Part shown: piece by piece, positions 22,646 to 36,100 of the stretch
Layout of the letters: every line of letters begins with the position of its first letter
Position numbering within the stretch: the first letter of the stretch is position 1
Assembly: GCF_947623445.1 (NCBI RefSeq)
Contig: NC_135247.1
Coordinates: 2,172,501 to 2,236,500, forward strand
Reading direction: 5' to 3'
Source: Clavelina lepadiformis
Taxonomy: Eukaryota; Chordata; Ascidiacea; Aplousobranchia; Clavelinidae
DNA length: 64,000 nt
The notes under the pieces: model-generated
Told to the model about the DNA's origin: nothing
The model's database searches: none
Seen by the model: the letters and a program-made list of their open reading frames with translations, nothing else
Program-made: the position numbers and the translations under genes

Positions 22646-25600
22646 ATGGATCAAAATAATTCAACTATTTACGCTTTAATGAATGAAACAAATGGAATGG
22701 CGACAACAGATACTGCCGGTTCGTTTCCAACAGGCCCGCGGCACCTTGCAATTGACGCGGTAAGTGTGATTTTGTACAAAATAGGTGAATTTTCCGCGGT
22801 GGTATCTGTTAGTGTATCATATTTTAGGTCAAATGATTTTTTTGTAGTCTGTTTTTTATCAAAAAGTTTGAGCGTAAACGTCTCTGTGTTACGAAACCAC
22901 AATGGAATACGACACGAAAACGTCATATCAATGCCCTATCACAAATGACTTAAAATGAAAGCAAACACTGTGTTGCGTTATAATACGAGTAAAATGCTCC
23001 ACCGACCCAGAAAAAGCAGCATAAACAGATGAAAAGAAAATCTTTATCGATACATTTCCTGCAGTGTGATGACGTTTTATATGTCGCAACTGTCTTAATC
23101 GAACGTCTCAACAATTATGATTTGTAGGAAGTGGCGATGCCTGCTGCAACCGCGGCAAGTGGTGCGTCAGGTGTTCCAACAGATGATCATGTTTAGGCGT
23201 TGACGCTAGACAAGCCAAGCAATTATACCTACAACGTATCACTATACGGTGACGAACCCAGGCCTATACACACATTTATACGGGACTTTGTCGGTCTTGT
23301 AAGATTTTCACCTTCACATTTCGATTGTCAAGTACGTATTCTTTTGTGAAGCCCTGTGTACTTTCTAAAATTTTGACTGTATAGGTTTAAGGCCGTTATT
23401 CGAAACGGAGAAGCTTTTTTATGTGGAAGTCACGTCAACGGTTAAGTCTGTAGCCATTCACCAGCATACAGCGTTGTATGAGTGTAACAATAGTGTCGGT
23501 AAACTTGTGCTCACAAATTATAATAAACAACATAGCGAAGATGACACGTGGAAAAGATTAAAAAATCTGGCATTATTCAATGTCATTTATGTTCAATGCA
23601 GAATTTGACTTGATGACTTGTGTAGATTTGGGAAATAATTTTTGCTTCGCATTTACGAGATTCGAACGTAACGCGAAGTTCGAAAAAAATGTAAAGTTTT
23701 CGAACAAAACAATTTAAAAATTTGTTATGATTTTATGAAAACATAATTTTGCTATTTGCTGTACACTAAAATATTTCCAACATACTTGTCTTGGAAAAAT
23801 AATGAGTTTTATTGGTTTAGCAGCAATGCAAATGCGGTTGGATGAAGGCTTAAAGCTCGCAAGCACTGATTTAAAGTCAAACTTGAGCGGTTTTTCAAAT
23901 TAAACAAAAAATGTCGAAATTTGTTCCGGTTTTATGCCTTTAATCCGTAAAATGAAGCAATAAATGACATACGTGACGTAATACAAAATTGTGTAAACGT
24001 GTGGAAGCAAAACTTTACTGTCTCCGCCTCAACCAGCTTCCCCGACGCATAGGAACGATTCTCTGACGTCATTGAAAGTAGCCAACCAGGCAAATCAATA
24101 ACCATAAAGAGTAGTAATTCAATAGTATGATTAAATTTAAATTCTTGTTCGGCCAAACCGTTTCAATATACACAGTCTCGTGATCAAATTTTTAACTACG
24201 TCACGGCCATCCAAAGGTCAAGTGCGTTCATCATATCATTCGTTACACAATTACGCTTCGACCCCTTATACAAATATCTATCGGTTGCCCACTGCCGAAA
24301 TTTCTATGAGTTTACACTTAAACGTTTTAAGAATTTTATAAATCGAAGTTTGAAAGTGTTGTGTTTTGCAGCAAAAATATCCTTTCTTTCTCCATAGTTA
24401 TTTGCCCTAGCTGCGCATATTTCCTATTTTACTCGCAAATGATTTGTTTTTACCGTAAACGTAATTAAAACCTAATCACCCTTTACCTATTTACAAGACC
24501 ATGAAATAGTTTCCGATACGAGCGCACTGTAGTTTGTTTTTGTTTTTAAGAACAGACCGCGAAAAATCAGAAATCATGTTGTCAGTAATAAAGACGATTT
24601 TGCGCTCCCTTTGCACTTCATTACAAAAATCAATAATAGCTACATGAGCCTGATCAGTAGAAATTGCGCCGTGAGTTCATGTCAGAGTTCCCACGCTAAA
24701 TTGGCCACCACAAACAATATATCGATGGTCAACTGTTTGTACGATGGTGTAATTAATAACCGAGCATCAAAACATCAAGACCAACCGTTTATTATTGCGA
24801 CAGGTCTTTGTGACTCATTCCAGCTCAACTATTCTTACGTCTGGACACTCCATATGTGTAAAAATGGTCAAATCCATTCAATATGAAATAATAACTGGTT
24901 TGAATGATTAATCGACGTCGGGTTTATTATATGTACGAAGTATATATACGTATCCTTTTATGAAATACATTCAGGGTAGTTTGGCGAAAATTTACAGACA
25001 ACTCATAATTATCACTTGTTCTCTGACAACCACTGACCGCTGTTTCACTGTCTTGCTATTAAGCCATAAGATAATTGGTTAAATATGATTCTATAAACCG
25101 CGTCCGGCCATATAAGGCGAAATGACGTAAAGAACCTTAACGTTGTCACTTTGTGTTGACGAATCTCCTCCTGTTTGCAGAAGTCAGGCATCGCGATTCC
25201 GATTGTCATGTTTTGCCTCGGGGTCTTCAGCAACATCTTAGCGATCGGGATCCTACTCCATTACAAAGTCAAGGGGAATCCCCAACATACGTCAATGTCA
25301 GCCAATCAATGCAACTATCAGCCGTCACGTGACCTGGAAGCAAGCGCCCAGGACTTGAGAGTGGAAGGTCGGTGTGATGATGTCGTTTGATTCGTTGTTG
25401 TTTTGCTAAGAGATTAAAATCGTCTTGTTAAAGTCATTCTAACCCCGAAATTAAACGACCTTGGTTGACTCCAATTTAGGTCAGGTTGAGACGATGACGT
25501 AAGTGCAGTTGACAGCTACTTTACGTCATAGGGTCCAGGAGGCCGTCATCGGCGAGTCCGTCTCAGAGGAGAAGATCCAGAAGCAAAATGAAGTTCGGGG

Positions 25601-28600
25601 CTTTCCACACCCTGGTCCTCACGTTGGCGATCTTGGACTTAACCGGGACGCTTTTCACGAGTCCCCTGACCTTTCTTCTTTACGGCGAAAATATTCACAT
25701 CGAGGTGGGTTTTGTAGGATCCTTGTGGGGCTGAAATATTAAAAAATAAAAAGCTTTTTTATCCTTCAACAACACACAAAAGAAGAAAAGAAGCGCAGGT
25801 TTTTCTTTAATTATTTCATAACAATCAGTAACAACAATCAATTTAAAGTTGTTTTCTTGACGCGTGCGCTTTGAAAATATCTTCAAGGGTTTATTTTCAA
25901 TTTTTAGGATTACGGTGGCGTGGCTTTGTGCCACTACAGCGCCTTCGCTATGTTGTTTTTTGGCTTTTCAACGATGGCAATGGTGATGGCGATGTCTGTG
26001 GAAAGGCTGCTTAGTATTCGGCATCCTTATTATTATCACAACAAAGCGACGCCTAAGAAGGTGAAAAAGTTTGTGGAAGAATGCTCAGTAGTTTGTTTAC
26101 CCTTGGTGTGTAAAGAGCGGAGGGGTTCTGTAAAATCTTATAAAAATGGTCGCTTTGCACGATATATGATGAATCACGAGTTTGCATTCACAACATCTGC
26201 GGTAACTGTAACGCATCCTGCTATAACTTCAATATTTCGCTTAATTAAGTTCGCTGTTAGCTCATGTTGATGTGTTTCTACGCTCATATTTTCTTGTTAT
26301 GTTCGTTGGAGAATGTGTTTATTTGATAGGGATAGTGGATGCGTTTGTCTCAGGGGTTTTACACGTGGTCAAATTCGTCGAAAAACACTTTGAAAACACA
26401 ACCTATTTCTTCGAACTATCCCTTGAAGAAATGCTAAAGTGTGTACTTGACAGCGATGATGTCACAGAAAAATATTTCAATGCAAAATACTTGCGATGTT
26501 TAGACTTTTGTCTTGGTAGTTGCGCTTAGCGTAAAACCCCTAAATCTGACAAAAAATATTTCCAGGTTGACTTATAGTGCTCGTAAAATAGCCATATGGG
26601 AATTGGTTTCCACCAACCGGGAGAAATCGTTATTTGTCTGTAAACTTAACCCTTTCTTGGGTCAAACTCTTATTAATAGGACGGTTTCTAAACTTTTTTA
26701 ACCTGATGAACATGACACCAACAGATAAAGCAGTTTTTGAAGTGATTACGTAATATCGTTTAAAATCTCAACGAACTCGACATGCTTTGTGTGAAAGTTC
26801 AAATGTTTTTGAGGCCTCCTTTGACTGATGTAGTGTTGGCAAGAAACTCCGTAATAACTTCAATATTTCTCCATTTTAGGCGATCGTGGCCTCTCTAGCC
26901 ATACTCTTTGCCACGGCAATACTCTGTTCCCTTCCAAGTCTCGGTTTCGGCGAAATTAGACCCATGTACCCCCATTCTTGGTGCTTCGCCAATTGGAATG
27001 CGACAGAACCCAAAGATCAGGTAACCTACCGTGCATTCTTCAGTTTGGATGGGTCTTGAAAAGATGGAGATGTTTTCGCGTCACGCTGATGTCGTAAAAT
27101 TGTTAACTGCGCCGTTCAATAAGAGAAATGTTCTTACGCTGTAGAACTCTTTTGGTCATGCTTTCTATTTCGTTGAAGAGAACTCGCAAAATTACTCGGC
27201 GGTTGATCGGCTTTCCAAGTGAATCAGCATCCTTGTCATACATTGTAACCGTGTCAAGTTTCTTGTCTGCTAGGTTATAACCTTTTGTTCTATTGACATT
27301 TTGGTGTAGGCTTTACCGCTGCTGTAACAACTCGTTTCGCGCGTTATTGGTTTCGAAGTAATTACGTCACGTTTATGTAATGACTAACAATGACGTTGTA
27401 TTTAGATATTACGAGCTTCTGCGTAGTTAAATGGAATTGCATCGTTATTTTATTGACTGCTTTCTTCGTCTTGTCTGAACTGAAGTACGTATATGGCGGC
27501 TATTACGTCACTACTACGGAGTTTTTCAACGCAGGCAATAAATTTAAAAGATTTAATTTAATTTTTGATTTTAACTGTAATGGAACTTGGGATACGAGGC
27601 CTTGTTTTCGTGGGGTTACTGACCTTTCTACGCCGAGGTGGGAATTGGTCTTCAAATGTATACAAGTTGTCTTGATCAAACGCCGTAAACAGGTTGAGTC
27701 GCGTGATATGATTTCTTGTAAATTTGGGAACTTCGGCGACGGTTGTACGCCTTGAAATTGAGCTCTTGTCATAAGTATTTTAATGCCCATTGATGTGCTC
27801 TATGAGATGCTTTCTGAAACCAGAGTGTATTCTTTAAGTGTCAAACATTCGTCGCTCGTGTTAAGTCTCATTGTCGCGTTGCCCCGTTATTCAATTACAA
27901 TTCGTCTGAAGCAAACCTTAATTTAATTGTTCCGAAAAATACTTGAAATTGAAAAGTACCTTGTGGTTCGGTTAGTCAAGTCCTTTAAGGGTAGTCTGGA
28001 ATTCACCGTCTACATTATATGTGTTGTGTCACAATTAATCAAGAAACAGCTCATGGAACCGACGGTTTGACGTATTTGTGGCTTCGAAAATCAATTTCAA
28101 AGTCATTCGTTATTGATCATGAGCCTTTGCGGTCATTGCTCTTTGATATAATTGTGATTAAATCGTACATTCATTTGCGGTACGCTAACTTCACCATGTT
28201 ATTGGCAAATGCTGTCCATGTCTAGTTCCCGATATAACCCACAGCCTTGTAACTGCAACATGTATATAATGAACAGGGTCGTACTTCCTTGTTTTGTATG
28301 GTTAGGTTGCCCTCTTAGCTGGTGATACCTCATGATGCGATAAGTAACGTACAGATTCTGAAAATATAGTCTAATACTGGGCCAATTTGTCAATTAACGT
28401 TTCCATTTATTTTCCGTAAGTTTTAGAAGCACGCTAAGGCCGTGTTTCGCGCAAAGACCGGAACAACACGACTCAGACACGAAGTAGGGATGAATTTAAT
28501 TATTTAAGAAAATCAGTCAAGAATTTAACGATTGATTGTTATCATTTTACATTTTCCTCTGCAGGCGTTCAACTACTTGTACGTGGTCCTCGGTATCTGC

Positions 28601-30573
28601 ATGCTCATCGTCACACTGGTGTGTAATACAAGCGTCATCAAAGGTCTTGTGAATATGAAAAAAAGGTGAGATGATTTAACCGTCGTTTTCGCCATAGCCC
28701 TGTGGTGAAATTGTGGGACTCGGAAAAAGTTTTTGCCCTGATTATTATAACTGGCAGCAAATTTTAGCGCATTAAAAGGTCATTCTCATGTATTTCTCGT
28801 CCGGTGTATTCGATAACTTCACACAATCACACTTTAATTTGCGCAAAACTATACCACATTACGGTGACATTGCATTGTCACTGTTACACCAGTTCAAAAA
28901 ACTCGAATAAGTTAAAGTGACGAGTACTTAATCAAATTACCGCCGTTTCACTTATGTTTGTGAGTTTTACAGTTCGACGTCTATGAAAAGCCTGCGTTAT
29001 AACAATACGCTACCGTGGCTGTGTATCTAAAACACAACAATGCTTTGTTTGTACAGCATAAAGCCAGTGAGCAAATACCGCAGACGGAAATTTACTGTCG
29101 AGTCGCAGATGATAATTCAGCTGCTCGTTATCACCAGCATATTTGTCATCTGCTGGTTGCCCCTAATGGTAAGCGTCTATAGACTGCATGAGATTTCGGT
29201 CGGATTTGTATGTCTCATGAGAAGCAGTCACCCCTTCTCAATTTTTGCGAATTGATTTAAAGTTTTGTATAATGTTAAATGAAATTAGTCTATTTTCCGT
29301 TGTTTCATATATTTCGAAAGTCGTGCTGAAAATAAATAATTTTGTTTTTCAGATTCGCATTCTAATTAATCAGCTTGGTCATGAGAAGTTCCCAGAAGGG
29401 GACAGAGTGGCGGTGTGGTTGGTGGCTGCCAACCCAGTGCTTGACCCCTGGGTAAGTAGAAATAGAATTTATTACGGAGAAGTTATTTTAGAATTTTCGA
29501 AAAACATTTCTGAGGGAATTTGGGTTAGCCCGCATAAAGTTTGGCCAAGACAAAAAACGATAAATTTATTTTGATACAATTGCACAAAAATATTTGGTGG
29601 ATACCTATTTCAACGAAATAATGCGAAAAGAATTATATTTCACGTTTGATACGCAAACGGCCATCACCCTAGCAACGTCCATTAGAGAGACCGCAAAAAG
29701 CAAAAATTTATTGGTATTTTGGAATGAACAAAACACATGGTAGAGCTAAATTTAAAATTTAGTGACGTGTTTTTAACTCAGTAAAGTAAACGCGCGTTGC
29801 TTATGTGATTTATTTTCGTGTCATTTTCTACGTAAATATGACGAATTAGCTAACGAAATTTTGGTAGATTCTGCGTCATTAGAAAAGAGGCGAAAGGTCT
29901 CAACCTAATATATAAACGACATAAGAATGTGAATTAGACGTTTGTTTTGTTCATTGAAACCTCAGGTAGCGATGAGAATCCGAAATAGATCTGGTATTTA
30001 TAGAATGCCATTCACTTCGGCAACAATACCACCGGTTTAAACCAAACAAACGAAAAATAGGCAACCAAACATACAATAGCCTATAATTAGCCTATAATTT
30101 TGCTGCTAGTAATTACTACTTTCCTACTACCACCGCTACTACTGCTGATGTTTATTTCTACAACTTTACCTGTTTTACTATTGCTATATTACGTCGACGA
30201 ATGGCCCAGACGGTACACACCAAAGTAACTTAACTTTCTTACCGCAATTCAGACTCCCCTGACCACCGCTTGTTACCTTAGAATTCTTTAACGTTCTTAT
30301 TCTTGCGGCTCGCAGGTGTATATCCTGTTCCGCTCTACAGTGAAGCGTCAGGTTTTAGGAGTCTTGAGGAAACTTTTCTGCCGGAAACCACAACGAAGAG
30401 ACTCCTCAAGCTGGGTGAGCAAAAGAAGTTCTCCCCAGTATTCACCGCAAGCTCTGAGCAGCAGAAGAGACACCCGCATCACTGTTTTCCATCCTCCTGG
30501 CGGAGACAAGAGTCCCAATAACAAGGGGAATTACTTAACAGTTGATTCCTGTTATTTAAAGGTTAATGTTTAG
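22646..30573 (+). CDS. prostaglandin E receptor-like GPCR (prostanoid family)
   Basis: Class A receptor for a lipid ligand, probably a prostanoid, at the plasma membrane. Nine coding exons join in phase: 22646-22759, 25181-25367, 25532-25704, 25908-26060, 26880-27020, 28565-28665, 29057-29168, 29353-29451 and 30316-30573, giving 445 residues. The N-terminus has sequons (NNST, NET) but no signal peptide. TM1 has GVFSN; TM2 has LAILDLTGTLFTSP; TM3 starts with the disulfide Cys (CHYSAF) and ends MSVERLLSIRHPYYY, the prostanoid variant of DRY. ECL2 has SWCFANW, TM6 has FVICWLP and TM7 has NPVLDPWVYILFR. These best match EP2/EP4-type receptors. Oddities: ICL1 is about 55 residues long, basic and Ser-rich (about 10 is usual), and the conserved TM7 Arg five residues before NP is Trp. 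A strong acceptor (gtttgtttcag) ends 10 bases before the ATG. Confidence 0.88.
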
Positions 30574-33157
30574 ACGCTTCAATTTGCACAGAAATGGTTC
30601 TACCCTGACATGGCTGTTCAGTAAAGGTCGTGTGTGTAAGAACCGACTTTGCCATTTCTGTTCAAACCTGCCGTGCTTATGGCTGTTTCGGAAGGTTGTA
30701 TGAAACAGCGTGCAGCTGTTCAACCTGTCTCCGGGCTTATTCCACCATACTACAGAGACTATTTTAATTCACCTGGCTTGTCGCTCCTTGTAAATACTCC
30801 CGCCAACGATACTGTGTTCCAGATTTCGTTAATTGCTCTATGCAGATATTTGTCCCGAATGCACTTGGCCTGCCGAAGATTCTTTTGTGTCTAATGTCCT
30901 ATTATTTTTGTTCCTTGCATTTCATGGTGTTTGATGCTAAGTGGTTGACAGCATGTACATTCTTGGCAGCTTATGACAGACACTTGCTATGCCGTTTTGC
31001 ACAATGTTTTTGTGATTAAACCCACACTGTGTCCATGAGAGCTTTTCAATGATCACTTTCTACAGCATAATGTTTAATTCATGCAAGGATTATAGGTTTT
31101 GAACGAATTAGGAAAATGATGATTAAAGTCACGAAGCACCGACGATCTCTACAAACTAGCTGACCATAAAACAACACCTTTGAATATAAATTTATATTAA
31201 TTCTGCCAAAAGACGGTTTTCATACACTGCGTTACTGCTGCCCCTTAACGGAAGCGTAATATTTTAAATATTTCCACAAGGTAGATGCCTTTTTACATGT
31301 CTCGATAAAGTAAACGCAGTTTTTTTATACAAATTTACATAACCGTAGCAATTTGCTTATGCAACGGTCAGTGGATTAATTAACGATCTACTACGCCATC
31401 TATTTGTTAATGATATGTCGTGTAATGTATTTATTTGTCCCAAACGTGGAAGATATTGGCCACCATTGTATCGGTGAGGTCTTCTAATTTATGTGACGTA
31501 ATAAAAACATGATTTGATGATAAAGAAACAATGCAACAGAAACAACTTGACTCAGTTAAAATATCCGAGAAGTAAAAGGTATTTACTGTTATATGATAAA
31601 GAGCTCAGGATTTGTCGTATTGTGGAATAAAAGATATAACAAAAAATGTCCTACTCGAAAAGGTGAGACAAAACAAACTTTACTTATCGACGTTGACGCG
31701 TTTTATGTTGACATCCATCTCACCTGTAGTTCGGAGAAGCCTTTTCAAACAACAGCTTGCAACAGCGCCATGAACGAGGCATTCTTCCCAATACTGAAAT
31801 ACACCAGTGATACAACATGCACATTGGCGCGTGGTGGAACTCATCCAACGCACAAAATTACGGATACAGCAAGCATTTTAGTTATAAGTTTTTCAACCTT
31901 GTGTTAAAAGCTGCTTTATGACGGAATAATGTTGACCATATTGATTACCGGTACGATCATTTTATCTGTGTCTTTTCTTTTTTTCCTATAGTAGTTATAT
32001 CACTATCTTTGTTGCATTCTGTGTCCTAAATACAACTCATCAATTCGTCTTTCATACGAAGCTTTAATTTTATCTGTTACATGAAAAATTTATGTATTTC
32101 TGCGTCTCCTTGACTGAGTGAATAAGTCTTCTTAAAAAATCTAATTAACCGTTTTTTTGCGATCAAAAGGTTGCACAGATAATGAAAACAAAATAAACGG
32201 TAAAACACTTATGCAAGTAAATCAGCGTGAGTGGAAGAATATTGCATCAAGCAGCCTTTGAGCTTCAACTACATTTAACGATTTCACTTGATTTTGCATA
32301 TGTAGGTCAGAGGTGTTGCATTTCTCATTATCTTCTCCTATCTCTCCTTTTGTTCATTGGCGACATCTTCCGGTTGTTCGAGGAACAATACTGTCAAACA
32401 AATAGAGTTGCGCTCATTGAAACATCCTTTGTTTTTGAATTCGACGATTACAGTCGAAGATTTGGAAATAATCAGGAAAGAGAACTATTTATCCATAAAG
32501 GCGCGATTTCAAACCATCAAGTAGAAAATTTATTGTGTGATTCTTTAAAACTACTGTAAAGTGCTTCTAACGCTGCAAAAAACATTTGCATTTTTAATAA
32601 TATTCTGGTGATGCCTCGTGCCAAATAGTCGCAATAAAGCTCACACTCTAGCTGTGCAATGTGCGGAGTTGTTGTTAAATTGTATATTCTACGTGAAAAT
32701 GACAAATTAACAGTAGCTATTTCATTGAACACCGGATCGGTGAACACCGCAGACAAAGTTTATAGCCATGTTATAGTTATAAGCTTTACTTAAAACAATG
32801 GAACTGACCATCTTTTGCAGCTCAATTTCTCGGAAGGTAAAAGCCAAATTACCGTTGTTGAGGTCTTTGGAACGGGCAGTAACCAAATCCCTGGTATTAC
32901 AAGAAGATGTTAAAGTTTCGAGTGAAACGGTTCAACAAAATGAAAATGTACCTACCTTCGGTGTCGGTTGTTTCTCTCCGGTATATTCCACTTACCTGTA
33001 ATTTCATTGGCAGGATACTCCTGATAAATCTTGTGAAGTTTGTAAGAAATCGCTTTCTACAGAAAGCCTATATTTTTGCGCGATTATACTGTAGCTTTTC
33101 CTATAGCATTGACGTTTTCCGAACTGACGGTACTTCCGTGAAATCGAGCAACAGAAA
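30574..33157. other. GPCR 3' UTR and gene-free interval
   Basis: Convergent spacer between the GPCR (+) and integrin-like gene A (-). Open frames at 31593-31907 and 32227-32559 are not supported by domains or splice partners. I looked on the minus strand for further integrin exons of gene A (propeller repeats with D-x-D/N-x-D-G-x2-D, legs, transmembrane helix) and saw none. Part of a dispersed repeat lies near 32350-32420. Confidence 0.45.
32345..32425 (+). repeat. dispersed repeat copy 1
   Basis: The stretch around ttggcgacatcttccggttg matches, at roughly 80% by eye, the reverse complement of about 54275-54355, where the same words (tggcgacatctcccggttgc) occur. A shared repeat of unknown family; in both copies the frame would read GDI(S/F)RL(L/F)EE. 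Confidence 0.45.
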
Positions 33158-36100
33158 TCAACAATAGGACATAACACGTTCCGTGTCACCAGGACCAACA
33201 CACATACACATAATACTCTCACCAACACAGACAACCCACTTGTCAACTATCCTACTTACCGCTGGATTTTGCTTGATGGAGAATCCGTATTGAGCGTTCC
33301 ATAACTCGTTCAAAACGTCAGCAGAACTTGACGAACCTAATCATGGCAAAATTGCTTAAGTGCATTTATTTTATTGTTAATCGAAAACGTCCTCTCTTAT
33401 CGATGGAGAACTTCAAAATGGGTGAAATCGGACAATAATTTTGGGAATTCGGCATCAGCGTCATATACCTTCTAATACTGTGCTTATGTCTGTCTGTAAT
33501 TGACCAGCTATCTCCGATAAAGCATCGAAGTTTACTGCAAAGTAAACTCGTTCGTTGGTGGTCGTGCCTGTGGCAATTGTCTGGAAAACACGAAAGTTGA
33601 ATTTTAACGTCGATGCCACAAGTCTGATGAGAAACGACTTAGTTAAACTTATGAATGGAATGATTGAACAAGTCTTAGACTCTTGCATATAGAGGGCGTT
33701 AGGGCAGAAATCAAACGTTGAAAGCAATAATAGTTGACGTGTAGCCGTTTTTAAGTTTTAAATTTCCGGAAAATATTTTAAGAATCTGTATTTAAAAATT
33801 GCTTTCTAAGAAAAAATAAAGCAATATATCCTTCAAATGCTTACCCGTAGTTCATTGATGTTGGCACCTCCAACGCCAACGGCAAACGTCAGAATATCCA
33901 ACGATCTTGCATAGTCAGCGCTACCACTTAATTTATTTGAGTCTGATGACCTGTAGCGAGAGCAAAGCAAAAGTAAATATTATATTGCTGTTTCATCAAA
34001 GCTTGTTTACGTATAAAGCGAACTTTAACAGCTGCGTCCAATTAGTATTCTTAGAACACACAAAAATAATAGGAACGCATAAATACTTACGCTCCGTCAG
34101 TTAAAAGAATGAGGACTTTCTGTCGATCTGATGTTGAGAATTGACCAACTGCTGTACGCAAGGCCGCAGCGGTATATGTGGAACCATAATCGTACACAAT
34201 AGCATCCACGGCTGCCTGAAATACAAAACAAGAACTAATATTTCTGTAAGCTCCATCCTGAATAGTTTTAAGTAATTTACGAAACAAGGTTGCCACTTAC
34301 CTCAAATTTCCTCTGATCCGTGAATTGACCAAGAGTAACTTCCACGGTGGTCATGTCTTTACTGTATAATAGTAGGATGAAGATGAATTTCTACGTTTAC
34401 GAATATTTATCATGAAATAAAGTAAATTTTTAAAAGATAAATCCACAATACGCTTGCCTTAAACCAAAGAAAGTTATCAGCAACGGCTGTATAAGGGTTT
34501 AGGGTATAAGGGTAAAAAGGATTTTTAATAACACGTATTGGTTAAGCAGTTATTACCAAAATTGTATCGCAAGTTTGACCGCCTATTATGACGATTATGG
34601 CGGCTATGATGAGATCAAAATATAAAACGATATACTTGTTAACCAAGGTTTGAATTAACTATAGGGTTAATTAATACGTATTCATAAGTAGTAGATTAGC
34701 AGTAAGTAATCTTTACTTTTGAGTATAGGAATTTGACAGTTGACTGAACATGAACTGGTAAAGCATTCTTGTTTTTACGGTGCCAGTTACCAGTTACCAA
34801 TTCCAGACTAGGCAAGCGGCAACAGCCAAGAGTTAGCTGTAGCTTTGCGTACATATTCCCAACAGCACTAGGTGCCGCCGCCATCTTCGTCATAATTAAG
34901 CGATAAATTTACAATTTTGTTCCACTTGTTTATGGCAGTAACTTCTTAAGCACTACATATTAGTACAATGTCATTCAAATCCTTTCTTCAGTGTGAACAG
35001 TGCTGACTAACAACTACTCTCTAATTTAAGGACAACTTGTTTTTGGAATTCCCACTATATTAATTTCTTAAGTTGAATCTCAAAATAGGTCGAGATAGGA
35101 CGTAAATAAATCATAGAATATGCAATTTGCTAATATAGATATATGTATATACAGAAGGAATTTGAAGTTGAAGGAAAAGAAGGACGATTTTGAAGTTTGG
35201 TTTTACTAGTTAGCTATGCTCACCTTGAATAGGTGATGACACCGATCCTTGTCGAACCGTCCTCGATGCGGAAATATCTCGAAAATTCTTTTGTCCATTT
35301 TCTCACCAAGTTGAAATTGTCATATCCAATCGATCCAGATGCGTCGAGCAGAAAAATCAGATCAACATTTTGAGTGGTTGGACAGGCTTTGATAAAATAG
35401 TTCAATAGAATTATATAGGTTTTATAGGTAATCATAGGTTTTTTTGTGAGACGAATTTTAAATCTAATTATACAAGACCGTCTACTACAGTCTTTGATAT
35501 TTGATGAAGTGCCAAGTTATTACTTCCTGGTATGTTATTGTACTTTGCATATATCGTAAACATAAACGATTGTTCGCTTCGTGTCATCGATTGTGTGTGA
35601 TTTCCTTGTTCAAACAATTTACACTTTGGAACTGTTAATTTAAAGCTTAAACGAATTTTCTACGCAAGCTAAATTTTACTAAAAACTAAAAACCTATCCA
35701 AACACAATAAAGTTGATAGACACAGGAAAGACCAGTTAAGGTCAAACTTTTGAAGACAAGAAACTTATATTAAGCTGTATAATCATATGCCACAAATATA
35801 ATTCAAAATCCAACCAAACTCATTACCATTGGCGATGGTCTTTGGGTCGCTCTCCCACCGGCCAGTTGTTGATTTTAAACGGTAGCAATAACCTGGAAAG
35901 AATTCCCTGTTTCCACATTCCTGGCGTCTTGTTGATGCACAAACCTGTGTGTTATTTTCAACAGTGGGAAAGGATTGAGTTCAGTTATTAGCATTGCGCA
36001 CGAAAGTATTGTGTCATGAAATTTTGTGTTAATTTTGAAAAGTTATCAGTTTATCACTAACAATTAAGTCTTCGTCAGCGGCCATTTCGATCTTCTGTCC

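Noticed and set aside
23128-23170. Possible extra GPCR exon (EVAMPAATAAS)
   Set aside because: It has an acceptor, but its only good donor breaks the frame into the TM1 exon; exon 1 joins the TM1 exon directly in phase.
31593-32559. Two plus-strand open frames of 104 and 110 codons
   Set aside because: No domains, no splice structure; one overlaps a dispersed repeat.
33004-33246. Minus-strand hydrophobic open frame after gene A
   Set aside because: It is in a different frame from the A exon and has no acceptor that would join it; not taken as a membrane anchor.
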